A DNA stretch of 64,000 bases, from NCBI RefSeq assembly GCF_030272615.1, contig NW_026729260.1, forward strand, positions 59,991 through 123,990. Reading direction: 5' to 3'. The first letter of the stretch is position 1. Each line of letters begins with the position of its first letter. The notes under the pieces are model-generated. The model made no database searches, had not been told where the DNA came from, and saw only the letters and a list, made by a program, of their open reading frames with translations. The DNA is from Cryptomeria japonica. Its lineage: Eukaryota; Streptophyta; Pinopsida; Cupressales; Cupressaceae. Positions 49,498-62,987 of this stretch are shown piece by piece. The position numbers and the translations under genes were made by a program.

Positions 49498-51774
49498 GCT
49501 TGGAATCAACTGCTCTATTGAAATCACCGACTGAACCAAATGCTCTATTAATGTTTCCCTCGCTTCTGGGACAATATATAGCTCAATCTGAATCTGCTGC
49601 ATACAAAACTTTCATGGTTGTCATTCAGTAGCAACAGGCCTTTTGCATGCCACTGGAATTTTATATAGTGCACGGTTTTGCGAGATACATATTTATCTAT
49701 TTTTATCCTTTTTCCTCGTGCATTTAGAGCTAAAATTAGATTTAATGCGTTTCTTGGATTGTCTTTTAAAGTTCTCGCACTTCATGCATGTCATTCTCCT
49801 CGTAAACGACTGCTGTTTTGTGTTAACAACTACCACTTGTTACCCGAGGGCGTTCTTTTATGTGAAGTGCGCGACCTGTGTTGTAACTCTCGTCCGCTCG
49901 TTTTTGCTTAACATCGCTTCTAATAGTAACTCTCGTGCGCGACCTGTGTTCTAGATCCTCTATTTTTTTATCCTCTCATTTATCATGCAATATATCTTGT
50001 AACGTTTGTTTATCTCTTTCAATTATGTTCCTCCTTTATTTATTTATTTTTTGTTTGTATTGTTTGTTCATCTAGGTCTTGATATCACAATCTGTATTAT
50101 ATTTATATCCTCCTCTGTTTGTGTAGTGTCATCCTAGATCTCCTTGACTAATTCATCTATACTTATTCCTATTATACCATAAACAATATATTACGTTTTG
50201 TTTATATTATCTTCTTCTACCACGACACTCTTCTCTTAGCTAGTAGGCTAGCATGGGCCTTTTAGTGGACTCCATGGTCTCACTTCTCACTCTTTGCTTG
50301 GCCTCATCATTTTAAGAACAAAGAGTATCTACTATCTACTTATACATAAGCTCCTTTTTTTATAGATCTCTTTTTGTGATCTATTACTTAGGAACAAGTT
50401 TAATTCTGAAGGCACTTGTCCAAATGTTATCCAATAGTTGTGTTGCCTTCTCTCCTTTTTCCTTAATGGTGTCAATCATTTCCTTCAAAAATTCCTATAT
50501 TATATCTACCATTACATAATTACTACTCCCAATGAAGTCCAATATGACTTGGATAACGATCTTTCATTCTCTACAAAAAATATTCTATATAGCTGTGCTA
50601 CTTCCAATGATTTTCCTAGTCTATAAAGTGATCTATACAAGGAAAAATATGGATTTATTTTTATCTTTCTTCTTATGTGTCTAAGCTTTGATATTTTCCA
50701 TTTTCTTATTATTGGCCCTTTTTTTTTCCATAGTTTTTATTTTTTATATTTTATCCCTTCTGACTCTCTATGAAACTTTTGTTGCAAGTATTGTGCTTAA
50801 ATTTCTTCACCTCTTCCTCTTCCTCCTCAACTGAGATAATTTTGTTCTTATCCTTTTCATTCTATGTTGTTTTTGGATCAGAGCACCCAACTTCTCCTTT
50901 ATTTTTCTTGGAACTTTTATTGCGTGGAAATTGGAAAATAAGAAATACAAATACTCAAAAACATAAAAAAGAAATTAAATATAAATCCTATTTACCAATA
51001 TCATTACAAATCTCAGAAAGAAAGATGCGTTGATGTTGTTCACCTTGAAAGTATGTGGATGCTTGATCCTCACATCATAACATATGTCATAAAATGAATT
51101 TGCATAAAATGTGATTCTAAAAGGGTGGGGAAAGGATCTTATTTATAGTTTTATAATAAAAAATCAATAGATGATAAGGATAAGAATGATGACATTGAAT
51201 CAACTCAACTACAAAATGATTTTTTTCCATTTTGAGTCTGTGAGAGGATAATAATAAATTATTTATTTACATGATGGATAAATGGGCACATAAAGGTCCT
51301 ATTTTAAAGATTGAGTTAACTAATGAAAGAAGAAGCAATATCTAAGATGGAAATGAGTTAACGTATGAAGAAGATTATGTTTCTAAAATGAGGAAGATTT
51401 GATTAAGGAAGATGAGTTAACATTCACAACCAACCTTTCATCCATCCTTCTAAATAAAAAGTTCATTTCCAATCAATCGTGTTAATCTATATTCCCTCCT
51501 CTGAATAATTATCTATCTATCTTAACCAAGATTTTATCCATCATCCTATTTTTCCAGTTTCAATCCTAAATCCAGTTTCATCTCTCATCTTCAATATTAA
51601 TTCTCATTTTTCTAATACATCATCTTAATCTCCATCCCTCCTCCAAGAAAAAATCCAATTCTCTCAACCAACCTTTCCTCCACCATCGTATTCTACTACT
51701 ATCCACCCAAATGGAACACGATATATTAAGACGGGGGTTGAATCAACATTTGCCAATTCAAACTCGACTAAACA

Positions 51775-52332
51775 TCAATTACCATTAATAACTTCTCCAA
51801 ACATCACGTCTAGATTCACCATTATAAGTCTTTGATCGTGAGGAAAGTCACTACATAAAGTTTGAAATATTTTCATATGATTCAAGGGATCACTTTTTCC
51901 ATTATAAAGCTCTAATTGAGAGACTTCCACATGTTTAGGAGGGACAACATAGACAATGCCATCAAATAATGGGCTCGCTACATTAAATGTGGGCACATTA
52001 AACTTGGATTGGGTAATGGAAGCCAACTGTTGTTGTAGGAATGGAACAGTTTGAGCTAAGTTATTGATGGTTGCTTCAGTGGATGGATTGAAATTGGACA
52101 TATTGGATTGTGATGGAGGAGTAACATTGTTGTATGAAGGTTGAGGTTAAGAGTACGGAGGTGGAACACTATGATAGAAGATGTAAATATGAGCACACTA
52201 GACAAGGATGTAGGCATAGGAATGGAATGAATGACTTGACTAGTAGCCTGAGCATAACCAAGGACTTCGGCACAACTTTTGATAGGCATGATATTACTGT
52301 CAACAATATGAGCAAAGCCACACAACAACTAA
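51775..52332 (-). pseudogene. Ty3/Gypsy-type gag remnant, edge unit
   Basis: Same fragment; open piece 52101-51775. No sixth copy exists because the array ends before it. Confidence 0.6.
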
Positions 52333-52391
52333 AAACCAATTTTATCACTTTGCACCATCCTTTTTAATCCTTTAATCAATGGGATTGCCTT

Positions 52392-53805
52392 ACTTTTTGG
52401 GTAATGTTTTTTATAAAGATAAACAAGTTTTACAGGGACCTGAAACCCAGAGTATTACAGACCAAGGCCAGCAGCCAACCCGACCGAAAAACTAAGCAAA
52501 ACAGGGTACAAACCCCACACAGACAAAAAGCCAAAAAACAAAAACCAGCTAAACCAAAAAACAAGGCAAAGCACTCAACTAAGAGAGTGAATCAATTTAG
52601 CATTTTTCTAAATAATCCTCTTATTGATTTTCTCCAAATCCTCCATGATGAATCTGGAGGTTCACTGGCCCTGGGTTCGGCTCCTGGTTCTAGTGCAAGG
52701 ACCCGAGCTAGTCTTCCCACCAGTAGCACTCTTTCCACCCTCCGATGCAATCTTTTTCTGCTTTTCCCCCAAGGGAGGCTCACTGGTGTTGGTCCTGGTT
52801 CTATAATCAGTTATCATGGAATTATTTTTTTCCAAACCATCAGCACTATTGTTCATCATCTGCCTACTGATTTCCACCAAATTGTTCAGGTTTTCTTTGA
52901 TCTCACTCGCATCCTCTTCCATCTTCTCAATTCTGTGCTCTTGGTCAACCTTCATAGTTTCCACATGTTGAGAAATTTTCTGGATCATACTCATGATCTT
53001 CTCAGTTTTATTGGGCCCAAGGGATTCCGTGAAAGTCTCAACAATTCCTTTAATACCATCTTTTAGGGATCCAATTTCCTTCTCCACCCACTTCCAACAG
53101 ATCTCCTGACTTCTAGTAGCCTCCAATAGGGAATTTCCCATCACCCTCTCCTCCTTTATCTTACCTTAATTTTGTTTGTTCTCAAACCCATGTTTCTCAT
53201 CATCCACATTGATAGGGATGTCCAACCTAATCTCATGGTCCAGGACTTTGGACCCACTAGGTTTGGTTAGTTTCATTTTCCTTTTGGTGGGTGGCTCCAG
53301 GTCTTGCATTTTCCTGCTACCAGATTTGAACTTACTTGTCGCCCACCTTGGAGGATTGATTTTCCTGCTACCGTTAGTTCCCAGGGTCACCATAAGCTCC
53401 CCTTATTTCTTTGGTCTATACTCAGGGTGCTCCATATCTTTGCTATCACGCCAATCCATGGCAGTACGACTGTCATCCTCATGCATCTTTGTATCAGAAA
53501 CCAACTGCACATCAGGGTTAGAGGAGGAAATGTGGGTTTTATCAATGGGGGAGGGTTTCACTTCATGATCTTGGGCGTATTCCATAATCAACAAGATAAG
53601 CCCTTCATGAATCATAGGGTTATCCTGGTTTTCAAAATGTTTAACTAAACTATTCCCCAAGGACGAAACCAAATAAAAGGGAATAGAAATCAATATACCG
53701 TGCCTAAAATGGTTTAAGATATTAAAATGATGTGAGAAAATGCTAGCACATCTACCATCCAGGGTGATGTATCTCATGATGAATTCTGCCATATCAGCCC
53801 AGAGG
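52392..53805 (-). pseudogene. Retroelement-like ORF with coiled coil, edge unit
   Basis: Pieces at 53792-53403, 53393-53166 and 53144-52662. No difference from the inner units noticed, so this left part of the edge unit is still homogenised. Confidence 0.45.
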
Positions 53806-54876
53806 TTTTAGAATCTTTTCCTAAAAAATAGAGCTCCACGAGCTTAGGAATATATTATGTCATTTGTCAATCATATAAATTTTAGGAAAATAATTAAATT
53901 TATTTACCACCAATTTGCAGCAGTTTAAACTTAAGTTGATCTCAACTACAAAGTTCATAGCATCCTTAAATTTACGATCTTAAATTTTTAAGCTGAAGCG
54001 CAAAACAAAATTTATGGGACCGCCAACTTTAAAATATTCCTAAAAAATCTTAGCAGCTCCAGCTCTATGTTTTAGGTAGCCCCCCTCCATGGGACCCAGT
54101 CTTAGTCTCTAGAATACATTAAGACATTATTATCGTTTGTACATGATAAATACATCATAATAGATATTTGGTGCATTCTAAGAGCTAGATAACCATTCCC
54201 TTCTATAGAAAAGGTCAGGTTTTAAAATTTAAACAATACGCTCTTAAAACAAATTTTTATTCTCATTAGAGGAATTGGCAATGGACTGAGACATTAACAT
54301 CACCCAAATTTACTCTTCTGGTGAGAGGTTTATTGGGACCATTTTTAATAGTAAAATGGAAGGGATGTGTAATAAAATATAAATATATAATATTGTATAG
54401 ATATAAAGCATTAAGCTTTTAAATTTATGTACAAGGCTATAATATAAGAAAAACTTACATAAAATAGAAAATCATAATCTTAGGAGTTATCGAAATAATT
54501 CTTCCCTAATATTTAGCTTGAAATCTATTTTTTGAACCTCAATTTTAAAAGCATAGAGAAAATTTACAAACAAAAAAATTCTTCATTTTTAATATAAAAT
54601 ATATTTTTTCTTTCAAAATTAAATTATAGATAAATATCAAATTTTTCAAAATATTAAAATTAAGAAATTAAAATTTTTAATCTATTTTATTAGATTTTTT
54701 TTTTTAAATTATAATTCCTTTTTTAATTAAAATTTTCATTTAGAAACGTGATCTTTATATATAAACATTAATAATGTGTGAAATTAAATGACAGGATATT
54801 ATAACAAGGAATGGAGATTGGGATATTTATATAGCGGAGAGGATGAGGGAGAGTCTGAGAGAACCGTTCTGGAATA

Positions 54877-56045
54877 ATGGTGGATCCGCAAGAAATGTTC
54901 GCGGAGGAGAAACTGGTGGGATCAAGTCGAAAAATGCGGAGGGAAGTGGAAGCAGACTTGGTCGAGATTAATATGTCAGATGATATTGAAGAAAATATAG
55001 AACTATGGGTGGAACTAGTGGTTATCCGAAGGGTAGTACGATCTAGATACGAGAGAAGGCAGATTAAATATTGGATTAAGGAGAATTGGAAAGCCAAGGT
55101 AGTGGCTTAATTCATACCAAGGGGATTCCTCATTGTTATTTTTGCAGAGGTGGAAGAGAAAGAGGAGACCCTTCACCACGGTAATTGGATTGTCAAAAAT
55201 TATCCTTTATATATGCAATCGTGGTTTCCAAATTTCGACCCAGTGCCATTGGCCCCGTATGACTGCCCTATTTGGATTTGGCTGTATAATTTACGGATCG
55301 AATATTGGGGAGAAAGTAGCATGGAGAAAATAGGTAGAACTTTGGGGACACTATAAATAGATGAGAGGTTGGTGGAAAATGACTCTTATTTGTATTCAGA
55401 ATCAAAATCGTTGAAGTTAGAAGGGTTCTCCCCAAGATTTGATTGACATCGAACGGTAGGATATGGATGCAGAAAATTGAAGTGGAAGTCGACAAGTGCC
55501 TTTGTGAAAGATGTGGAAGTAGGTCTCACATGAGAGAAAATTGCAAAATATTTGTTGGGTCGGCTAAGAGATGACTTATGAAGAACGGGAGTCATGAGAT
55601 GATTGAGAAGGCAATTACGACACCAAGAAATGAGTCAATAATCCCCTCAAGGGCTCTGGTCATCAAAGAAGCGAATGGAGAAAAGAAGAGGGAGTAGAAC
55701 AGGGAAATTTAAAATCACGATGAAATTTCCCCCACAAATAGGATCATTGAGCAAGATAAGGCCCCTGGCAAATCTCAGGAGGCTCAAACGGGCCTGTCAG
55801 ACACGGAAGTGGAATATGATGTGAGGTTGGTAGAGGAATTTGATGATGAAGATTTCTTGGACATTATCGACCCGATATCCATTAACCAATCGACTAATGC
55901 TCTATTGGGGAGAACCAAAGGTAATAGAGGGAGGAGGAGTAACAAGCAAAAATGAGAGGACGGGGCTAAGGAGAAAGGAATCATCGGTGTGGTCAACTTT
56001 TTGAGAAGATCCAAGGGAGGTAAATCCTCCATTGGAGGACAATGA
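54877..56045 (+). pseudogene. LINE ORF1 remnant, copy E
   Basis: No private difference noticed. The left two thirds of the edge-unit LINE match the inner copies, in contrast to its right third. Confidence 0.85.
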
Positions 56046-59000
56046 GAATTCTCACTTGGAATCAAGGGCCTTTCAACTCTTGACAAGAAACGCTTGGTTA
56101 GGCATTCGTTAGAGAAATCCTCTAATGACGTAATTCTGCTCCAAGAAACCAAGCTGAATTTGGACAAGGCGCTTAGTTTCTTGCATTACTGCTCTAGATG
56201 GGAAGGTTTTTTTCGAGAAGCTAAGGGCTATGCGAGTGGTTTGGGAATCTTATGGAATCCTCATGTGGTTAGGATTACCCCTAGAGAAACATCTGACTAT
56301 TAGATGATTTGTAGAGTGAAACTTATTGCTTGTAATTCGGAGTTTTCTTTGATCAATGTATATGGACCGACTAAAATAGAGGGTAAGGTGAGAGTTTGGA
56401 AGGAACTATCAGAGAGAATTAGAATCATTGGCAAGGTCTGGCTAGTTGTTGCAGGAGACTTTAATGCTATTCTGGACCTGAATGAAAAAAAATGGTGGTC
56501 TGAGGAAGACCAACAGAATAATGGAAGACTTTAAAAGTTTTGTAGCAGAGAACGAAGTGATTGAAGTTTTTCCTAAAAATGGCCAATATACATGGATGAA
56601 TAGGAGATTGAACTTCACCAACATTTCGGAGAGATTAGAGCGGTTCTTGGTGGGCCAGAAATGGATGGAAGGCCAATTCTCCTTGGTGACGAACATTCTG
56701 TCGATTTCTATATCCGATCACTTCCCTATTTAGTTAGAACTTGAGGTACGCAAGTCACAGTCCTCTAGGAATTTTAAATTCCAAAGTATGTGGTGACGAG
56801 ATGGGCAATTCCAATCTAGTTTAAAAAGTTGGTGGGACGAAAGTAATAAATTCAAAGGTATGTCCAGCTTCTGTTTTGTTAAACGTTTACATTTTCTTAA
56901 GGATAAAAGTAGGAGGTGGAATGTAGAATCGTTTAGGAATATTTTTTAAAATAATTCGAGGTTAGATGAGGAGCTTGCTTCTCTTAATGAGAAGGTAATT
57001 CTCTTTGGGATGACCAATGATGAATATAAAAAAGAAAAGGAATTGAAGGGATGTCTATCGGAGGCATTGGCTAGGGAGGAGATTTATTGGCGCAACAAAT
57101 CCAGGAAGATGTGTATTTCACCTAGGGACTTAAATACAAAGTTCTTTCACTCATCGGTGAAGGCTATGAGATTGATCAATAAGATTGAAGCAATCAAGGA
57201 TGATAATGGTCAGTGTTGTTTAGCAGGAGATGATATTGAGAAGGTTGCAGTTCAACATTTTGAAAACCCACTTGGTTCTTTCATAGGCGGTGATGTTAGA
57301 TATAGGGATAACGTATTAAAAGTAATAGACCAAGTCATATCCCAGGAAGAAAATGAAGCTTTGCATATGCCTTTCTCTCTGGAGGAAGTCAAGGAGGCGG
57401 CATTCTTTCTTCACCCTAATAAAGTGCCAGGCCTCGATGCCTTTATAGAAAAAGTATATCAAAAATGTTGGGACTTCAGGTGGGAGGACATATGGATGAT
57501 GGTGGAAGAGTTTAGGAAGAAGAGGAGACTGGTCAGAGAAATCAACATCGCAATAATTTTTCTTATACCCCAAAGGTATAATTGTGAGATGATAGTGGAT
57601 TACAGACCTATTTCTCTGTGTAACTCTATTTACAAAGTCATCTCAAAGGCCATGGCTTTGAGGATCAAGAATATTTTACATTAAATCATTTCGGAGGAAC
57701 AACACGGATTTACCCCTGGCAGAGAAATCATCGATAGTATCATCCTGGTCTCGAAAACTCTTCACTCTATGGGAAGAGAGAATATGAAAAGGATGGTGGT
57801 AGAACTATACATGAGCAAGGTGTCTGACTAGGTTAATTGGGAATTCCTCCTCTTGGTCCTGGATAAATTTGGTTTTCACGGCAGATGGCTAGATTGTATG
57901 CGACAATCCATCTCATCAACCCATTTCTTAGTGTTGGTCAATGGTTATACATGTGGTTTCTTTAGAGACACCAATGGATTGAGACAAGGAGACCCTTTAT
58001 CTCCCTCCTTATTTTTTCTAATGGTAGAATCTTTGGGCAGGAACATTAAGAAGAACTGTATGATGGGATTTTGCAAGGGAGTCGGGGTTCACAGAGACCT
58101 GGAGCCAATCTCGCATTCACAATTTGTTGATGATACGATCTTATTTTGGGAGGCTTCGGATCAGGAAGTGGTAGTGATTAAGGAAACTTTGGATGAGTAT
58201 GTGGAGGCATCGATTCAAATCATGAATAAAAATAAGTCACAGGTGTTCCTTGTTAACACTAGCCAAAGGAATCAAAACAAGATTGAAAAAATATTGGAAT
58301 TCCAAACAGAATCATTCCCTTCGATATATTTGGGAGTTCCCTTGTTCATCGATCGAAGTAATAGGTTGCTATAGGAGGAGATCATCAATAATTGTCAATC
58401 TAAAGCGGAATCATGGAAGAAAAAGTGGCTTTCATAGGCTGGTACGATTCAAATGATAAAATGTTTTTTATCAACGATCCCAATCTATAGCATTACATGT
58501 TTTAGGCTCATCGTGCGGTCCATTGGCACGTTGGACGGGTTGTTAAAGAAGTGAACTTATGGGAAGGATTGAAGGATTCTAGGAGAGTTATGCTAATAAA
58601 CTAGGATACGGCGTGTATCGTGAAGGAAGAAAGAGGAGCGCGACTTAGGAAAATGGATCTATAGAACCTGGCTTTGGGAGCCAAATTGGCTTGGAAACTA
58701 TATGTTTCCTCAAAAACCTTGGTGCAAGTTTATGAGGGAAAAATATTTAGACTAGAAGGACTTGGAAAGGAATTTTACCTTGGCCAACTCTGAATCAGGT
58801 TTGACGATTTGGAGGTTCATCTGGGAAAGATGAAGAGTAATCTTGAATCATCTGTCCTGTAAAATTGGTAATGGAAAGAAGGCTCGGTTCTAGAGAGACT
58901 CGTGGAATGGGGTGAAAGCATTAATTGATTGTATTGAGGATAAGGAGTGGGTGTTAGAAGTTCAAGGCGGTACAGGAGAGATGGGAATTTAAGGTCCTAA

Positions 59001-59939
59001 TATCTGTTACCTATGTAGAGGGAATGAGGAAACCGCTGAACATCTCTTTTTTTGGTGTCCGTTGGTGGTGAGATGTTGGGACCGGTTGATGGAAACGTTA
59101 GAATGGAGATTGGCTAGGAATAGGACATTAATGGAATTCTTGCTTTCCTGGCCGACAGAGAGTAAGCATTCAAAATGGGGAGACTTATCCAGGTGACTAG
59201 TCCTTCCATGGTAGCTTGGCGGATATGCAAAGAAATAAATAGGAGTATTTTTAGAGACGAGGACTTTTTGAAGGAATATTTAATTGTTGAAGTGGTGAAA
59301 GGGAATATTCCAGGGAAACGGGTGAAGATTTACTCCAAATGGGACAAAATGATGGAAGAGAAATGGGGTTTGAAGGATCTAGTCATCTGCAACATCATTA
59401 ATAAACAATCTAAGAGGAAGGGAGTAAGATGTCGGGAACCAACCCCAGGTTGGCTTAAGTTGAATTTAAATGGAGCTAGCAAAGGAAATCCGAGTAAGGC
59501 AGGGTTCGGCGCTATTTTGAGGGATGATTCGGGAAAAATGATTATTGCAATTATGGGATTGATGGGAATAGCTACCAATAACAAGGCAGAGATGTGTGCA
59601 CTCAATAATGGGTTGGAGATGTGTGTGAACAAGGAGGTTTCGAATATTCTCATTGAAGGGGACTCACAATTGGTGTTAAATGGAGTGATGCGCTCTAATT
59701 TTATCAGCTGGAAATTAAATCAATGGCTACCAGCGATTGAATAAAAATCGAGCAAATTCTCGGAGTACCGTTTCAATCATTCATATAGGGAAGGAAATAG
59801 GGTATCTAATTGGCTTGCCAATGAAGGTCTAAGAAAAGGTAGATAGATGGTCGAGTTGGATGAGATAGACCTGTAGAATGAGTTTAGTACTATTTTGGGA
59901 GAGGATAGGGAAGTACATCCTCCTGAGAGAATTGGATGA
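56042..59939 (+). pseudogene. LINE ORF2 remnant, copy E with ancestral RNase H residue
   Basis: RT segment at 57010-58374 and RNase H at 59175-59744. Here the E-G-D-S-Q motif is intact (GAC at 59661), followed by Leu (59670); the other four copies read E-G-N-S-Q followed by Val. The first catalytic Asp is still Asn, so the domain is dead here too. A private C is present at 58919. Confidence 0.93.
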
Positions 59940-59967
59940 GATTTATCTTACTCAAGCTAGAGGCGGC

Positions 59968-60704
59968 ATGGAAGGAAGTGTATTCGTGCCTAGAATTGTG
60001 TCTTCTAAATCAAAGTATAATGTTTTGACGACAAATTTTTTGGGTAAGGTAAGATTTTGTTCAGATTTAGGATCGGGTCAGTAGCAGTTTTGGGCAGAGT
60101 GAAGTCGTAGTTGGATAGCATAGACATCAGTGGAGATGACTCTAGATCATGCTAAAAGGGATACATTAGGAGAAGAAGTGTTTTGCAGAGCACAGAAGGA
60201 ACAAAAGAGAAGTTGAGAATGGATGAGGACTTTGGACTTTGCACTTAGGGAAGCGCTAGAGGAAGAGATCAGCCGCCTTTTTAAGAAGGCAAATGACAAA
60301 GAAAAACACTCTGTGATCCAAATTTTAAGAGTCGACTTCTAGAACGATGGCCACGTTCATGATAGGGTGGTGATGGAGAATATATTTAATCCGATCGTTG
60401 AGGTCCTTGGAAAACCTTCAGCAGCTATAGGGATAGTGAGGAGAATGATGAGGGAAGATATATACGAGGAAGTGATGAGGGCTGCACTGGATTCAAGATG
60501 CATGTTGGGATATTTCAACCTGAATGACGAAGGGAAGAAGGTGAAACAAAAATGGCATGGTCTTTGTTTAAGAAAAGACTGATGGAGGATTATGGCCTGG
60601 ACAAGTTCAATAGATACATGAGAGAGAATTATGGTATCATGCCTGTGGAGATTATTGAAAGGGTGGTAGAAATAGGTAATGGGATTATGTATTTGTATAA
60701 ATGA
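59968..60704 (+). pseudogene. Putative third LINE ORF, copy E
   Basis: Carries the same Val codon as copy D (T at 60314) and a private C at 60119. Confidence 0.45.
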
Positions 60705-60944
60705 GAGGTTGGCTTTGTCTACTGTGTAATTTTGTTTTTCAGTTTTTAATAAAAAAGGGTATTGCCTCCTAGGAAGATCTCGCTTCAGAAAAAATTAAAA
60801 AATTAAAAAAATAAAAAAAGGAATGGAGATTGGAGCAATACTTTTAAGCCAAATCTTTTCTTTAAATCTTACAAACCTTTTTTCCAAATAAAACTAGAAG
60901 TGAACAACTGTTACGATCTTAAATTAAATTTAAATTTAAATTTA

Positions 60945-61626
60945 AGGTTAGTGTTAGGGTTCAAATGGGTTTATGGGTTATGTTAGCATAAAGATTGGGA
61001 TATGCTTAAGGTTGGGATGGATTTACAATTAAGGTTACTTTAGGGTTATGGTTCGGGTTCAAAATAGGGTTTAGTAATTATGGTAAGGGTTAATTTTAGG
61101 GTTAGCTTATAATAAGGGTTCAATTACAATTAGTGCTAGAGTTAAATTATGGTTAGCATTAGGGTTGTGTTTCAATTACATTAGGGTTAGGGTTAAATTA
61201 GTCTTACACTTCAATTAGGATTAGGGTTTGGGCTCGATTAGGGTTAGGATTAGAGTTTAATTGAGATTATAGTTCAATTAGGGTTAGGGTTAAGTTTAAA
61301 AATAGGGTTGAATTAGGTGTAGATTAGGGTTGAAGTTGTAGTTAGGGTTCAAATGTATGGTTAGAGTTGAGTTTAGGATCAACATTAAAGTAGAGAGATT
61401 AGGGTTAAGGATTAATGTTATAATTAATTAGAGATGGGATTTGATTGTGGAAAGGGTTTAATTATAGTTAGGGTTCATATAAGAGTTCAATTAGGGTTAA
61501 GGTTAAATTGGAAGCAAAGTTTTATTGGGGTTAAGATTCATGCTAGAATCCAATTAGGATCATAGTTGAATAAGAGTTAGGGTTCAATTAGGGTTAGATT
61601 AAGGTTGAATTTATAGGTTGTGTTTA
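60945..61626 (+). repeat. Degenerate telomere-like tract, edge unit
   Basis: One CpG loss inside (A at 61477) and one just after the tract (A at 61630). Length unchanged. Confidence 0.8.
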
Positions 61627-62673
61627 GTCATAGAGTTATTTGCCCGTGCAAATGAAGAGGATGCATATTCAATTACAAATATATCCTATCAGTTTTGAAA
61701 CTACTATACTGAGAGAGGCAAGAGGGTTCTTGCATTAACTGATCTTCATAGCAAAATGTCGTTGCCTATTTGGTGTAAGTCCAAGAGCTCGCTTGGAGGA
61801 CCGGAAAGCAAGTGTCCAAACCTGCAGCTGAAGAAAATGAAATAGTAGCAATTATTCTAACATAGATAGGAGCGATTTTAAAGAGACGATGATGAAGATG
61901 AACCAGTTGGTCTTCCACGTCACCGTTGGTACAATTCATTAAGATGGCAGTTACATTATCTGAGGATAATGTCAGTTACATTAGGCGATCCGCATTCCAT
62001 TAAGTCTTTTTTGATAAAAGTGAAAATTTATTTGAAAATTACAGACAAGTGAAAACTGTAGTAAATATATTGATTTATTGGAAAAACTGTATTATATAGA
62101 TGCCAGTAAATTTTGTGTTTTTAAGAATGAGTATCCAGATCACTCTCTTGAAAAATTATAATCTTTCGATTAATTTATAATATAAATATAATTCATCATT
62201 TAATTTAATTTATTTCAATATTTCAATACTCAGTGATGCAGGGTACACCATACTTACTGCAAGATTTTCAAGCATTTCATTAGTAATTTCTTTTTCATTG
62301 ATCGTAGTTAATTTATTAAAATTATACTTATCATGAAATATAAAAGAATCTAAATTCCATTATAAAACATCAGAAAAAGAAAATAATTCATACAAACTAT
62401 AAGATAAATGTTCAAAACAAATTAAAATTCAATAATATATCTTACAAATATATTTCTAAAATCAAACACAATAACAACATTTAAAACATTTCTTGAATCA
62501 CAAACATTCCATTTGTATGTTACCAAAAATGGTATCTAAATAGCACAATGATGTATCTCACAAACAAAAGAAGTAACCAAAGATGAAGCTTGAACAGCAA
62601 ATATGTGTTATCTGCTATATATATCCCTCCTCACAAGCCAACAGCCAATATGTTTAGCTGTTTTCTAAAGTAG

Positions 62674-62986
62674 TCAAATGTGTCCCTGTTGCCGAAGAGT
62701 GCTAACAACAGCTAGAGCATCACTAATCAACATGGTCAGATTATCTGTATTATCTTTTACACTGGAAACCAAGGTTGCAGGAACATTGCTTTCTTTCAAC
62801 CCACTCAAACATGTATCCTGATTAGTCTCCACACCACTCAGCCTTGTGAGCACATCTTCTACATATTCCATGAAATTGACATTAGACAATTGCTTTAGTT
62901 CTGACTGTGAATCATGAAGCTGTTCCCTTGTATCCTTCAACCGATCTGAGCAGTCTTCAAGAGCCGAGACATTGGGATTTCTTTTT
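62674..62986 (-). pseudogene. PMEI-like gene truncated by deletion, edge unit
   Basis: Only the C-terminal 102 or so residues remain, starting just before the R-N-P-N-V-S segment. Signal peptide, first disulphide pair (C32, C41) and promoter are gone through the 717-bp deletion. The frame happens to run on into the new upstream sequence to an ATG at 63039, but that start has no signal peptide. Pro97 is Arg here (C at 62942). Almost certainly non-functional. Confidence 0.85.
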
Positions 62987-62987
62987 A
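62981..62987. other. Deletion junction in a T run
   Basis: In the other units, C plus seven T at 8045-8052 and another seven-T run at 8761-8767 flank 717 bp. Here C plus five T joins directly to the sequence that follows the second run. The T runs supply microhomology for end joining or slippage. The missing part is the promoter, signal peptide and first half of the PMEI gene plus the CpG-rich upstream block. Confidence 0.85.

Larger units (their letters stand above)
36664..50397. repeat. Tandem array unit 4 (complete)
   Basis: It shares T at 46580 and 48708 with the edge unit, where units 1 to 3 have C. It shares the RNase H Asn codon at 45927 with units 1 to 3. A private A replaces G at 47923. 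It is therefore intermediate between the inner units and the edge unit. Confidence 0.9.
54822..60817 (+). mobile_element. LINE retrotransposon, copy E (edge unit)
   Basis: Duplications at 54806-54821 and 60818-60833. Its right third differs from the others at 58919, 59661, 59670 and 60119, and it shares T at 60314 with copy D. At 59661 it keeps the ancestral RNase H aspartate codon. Confidence 0.95.
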
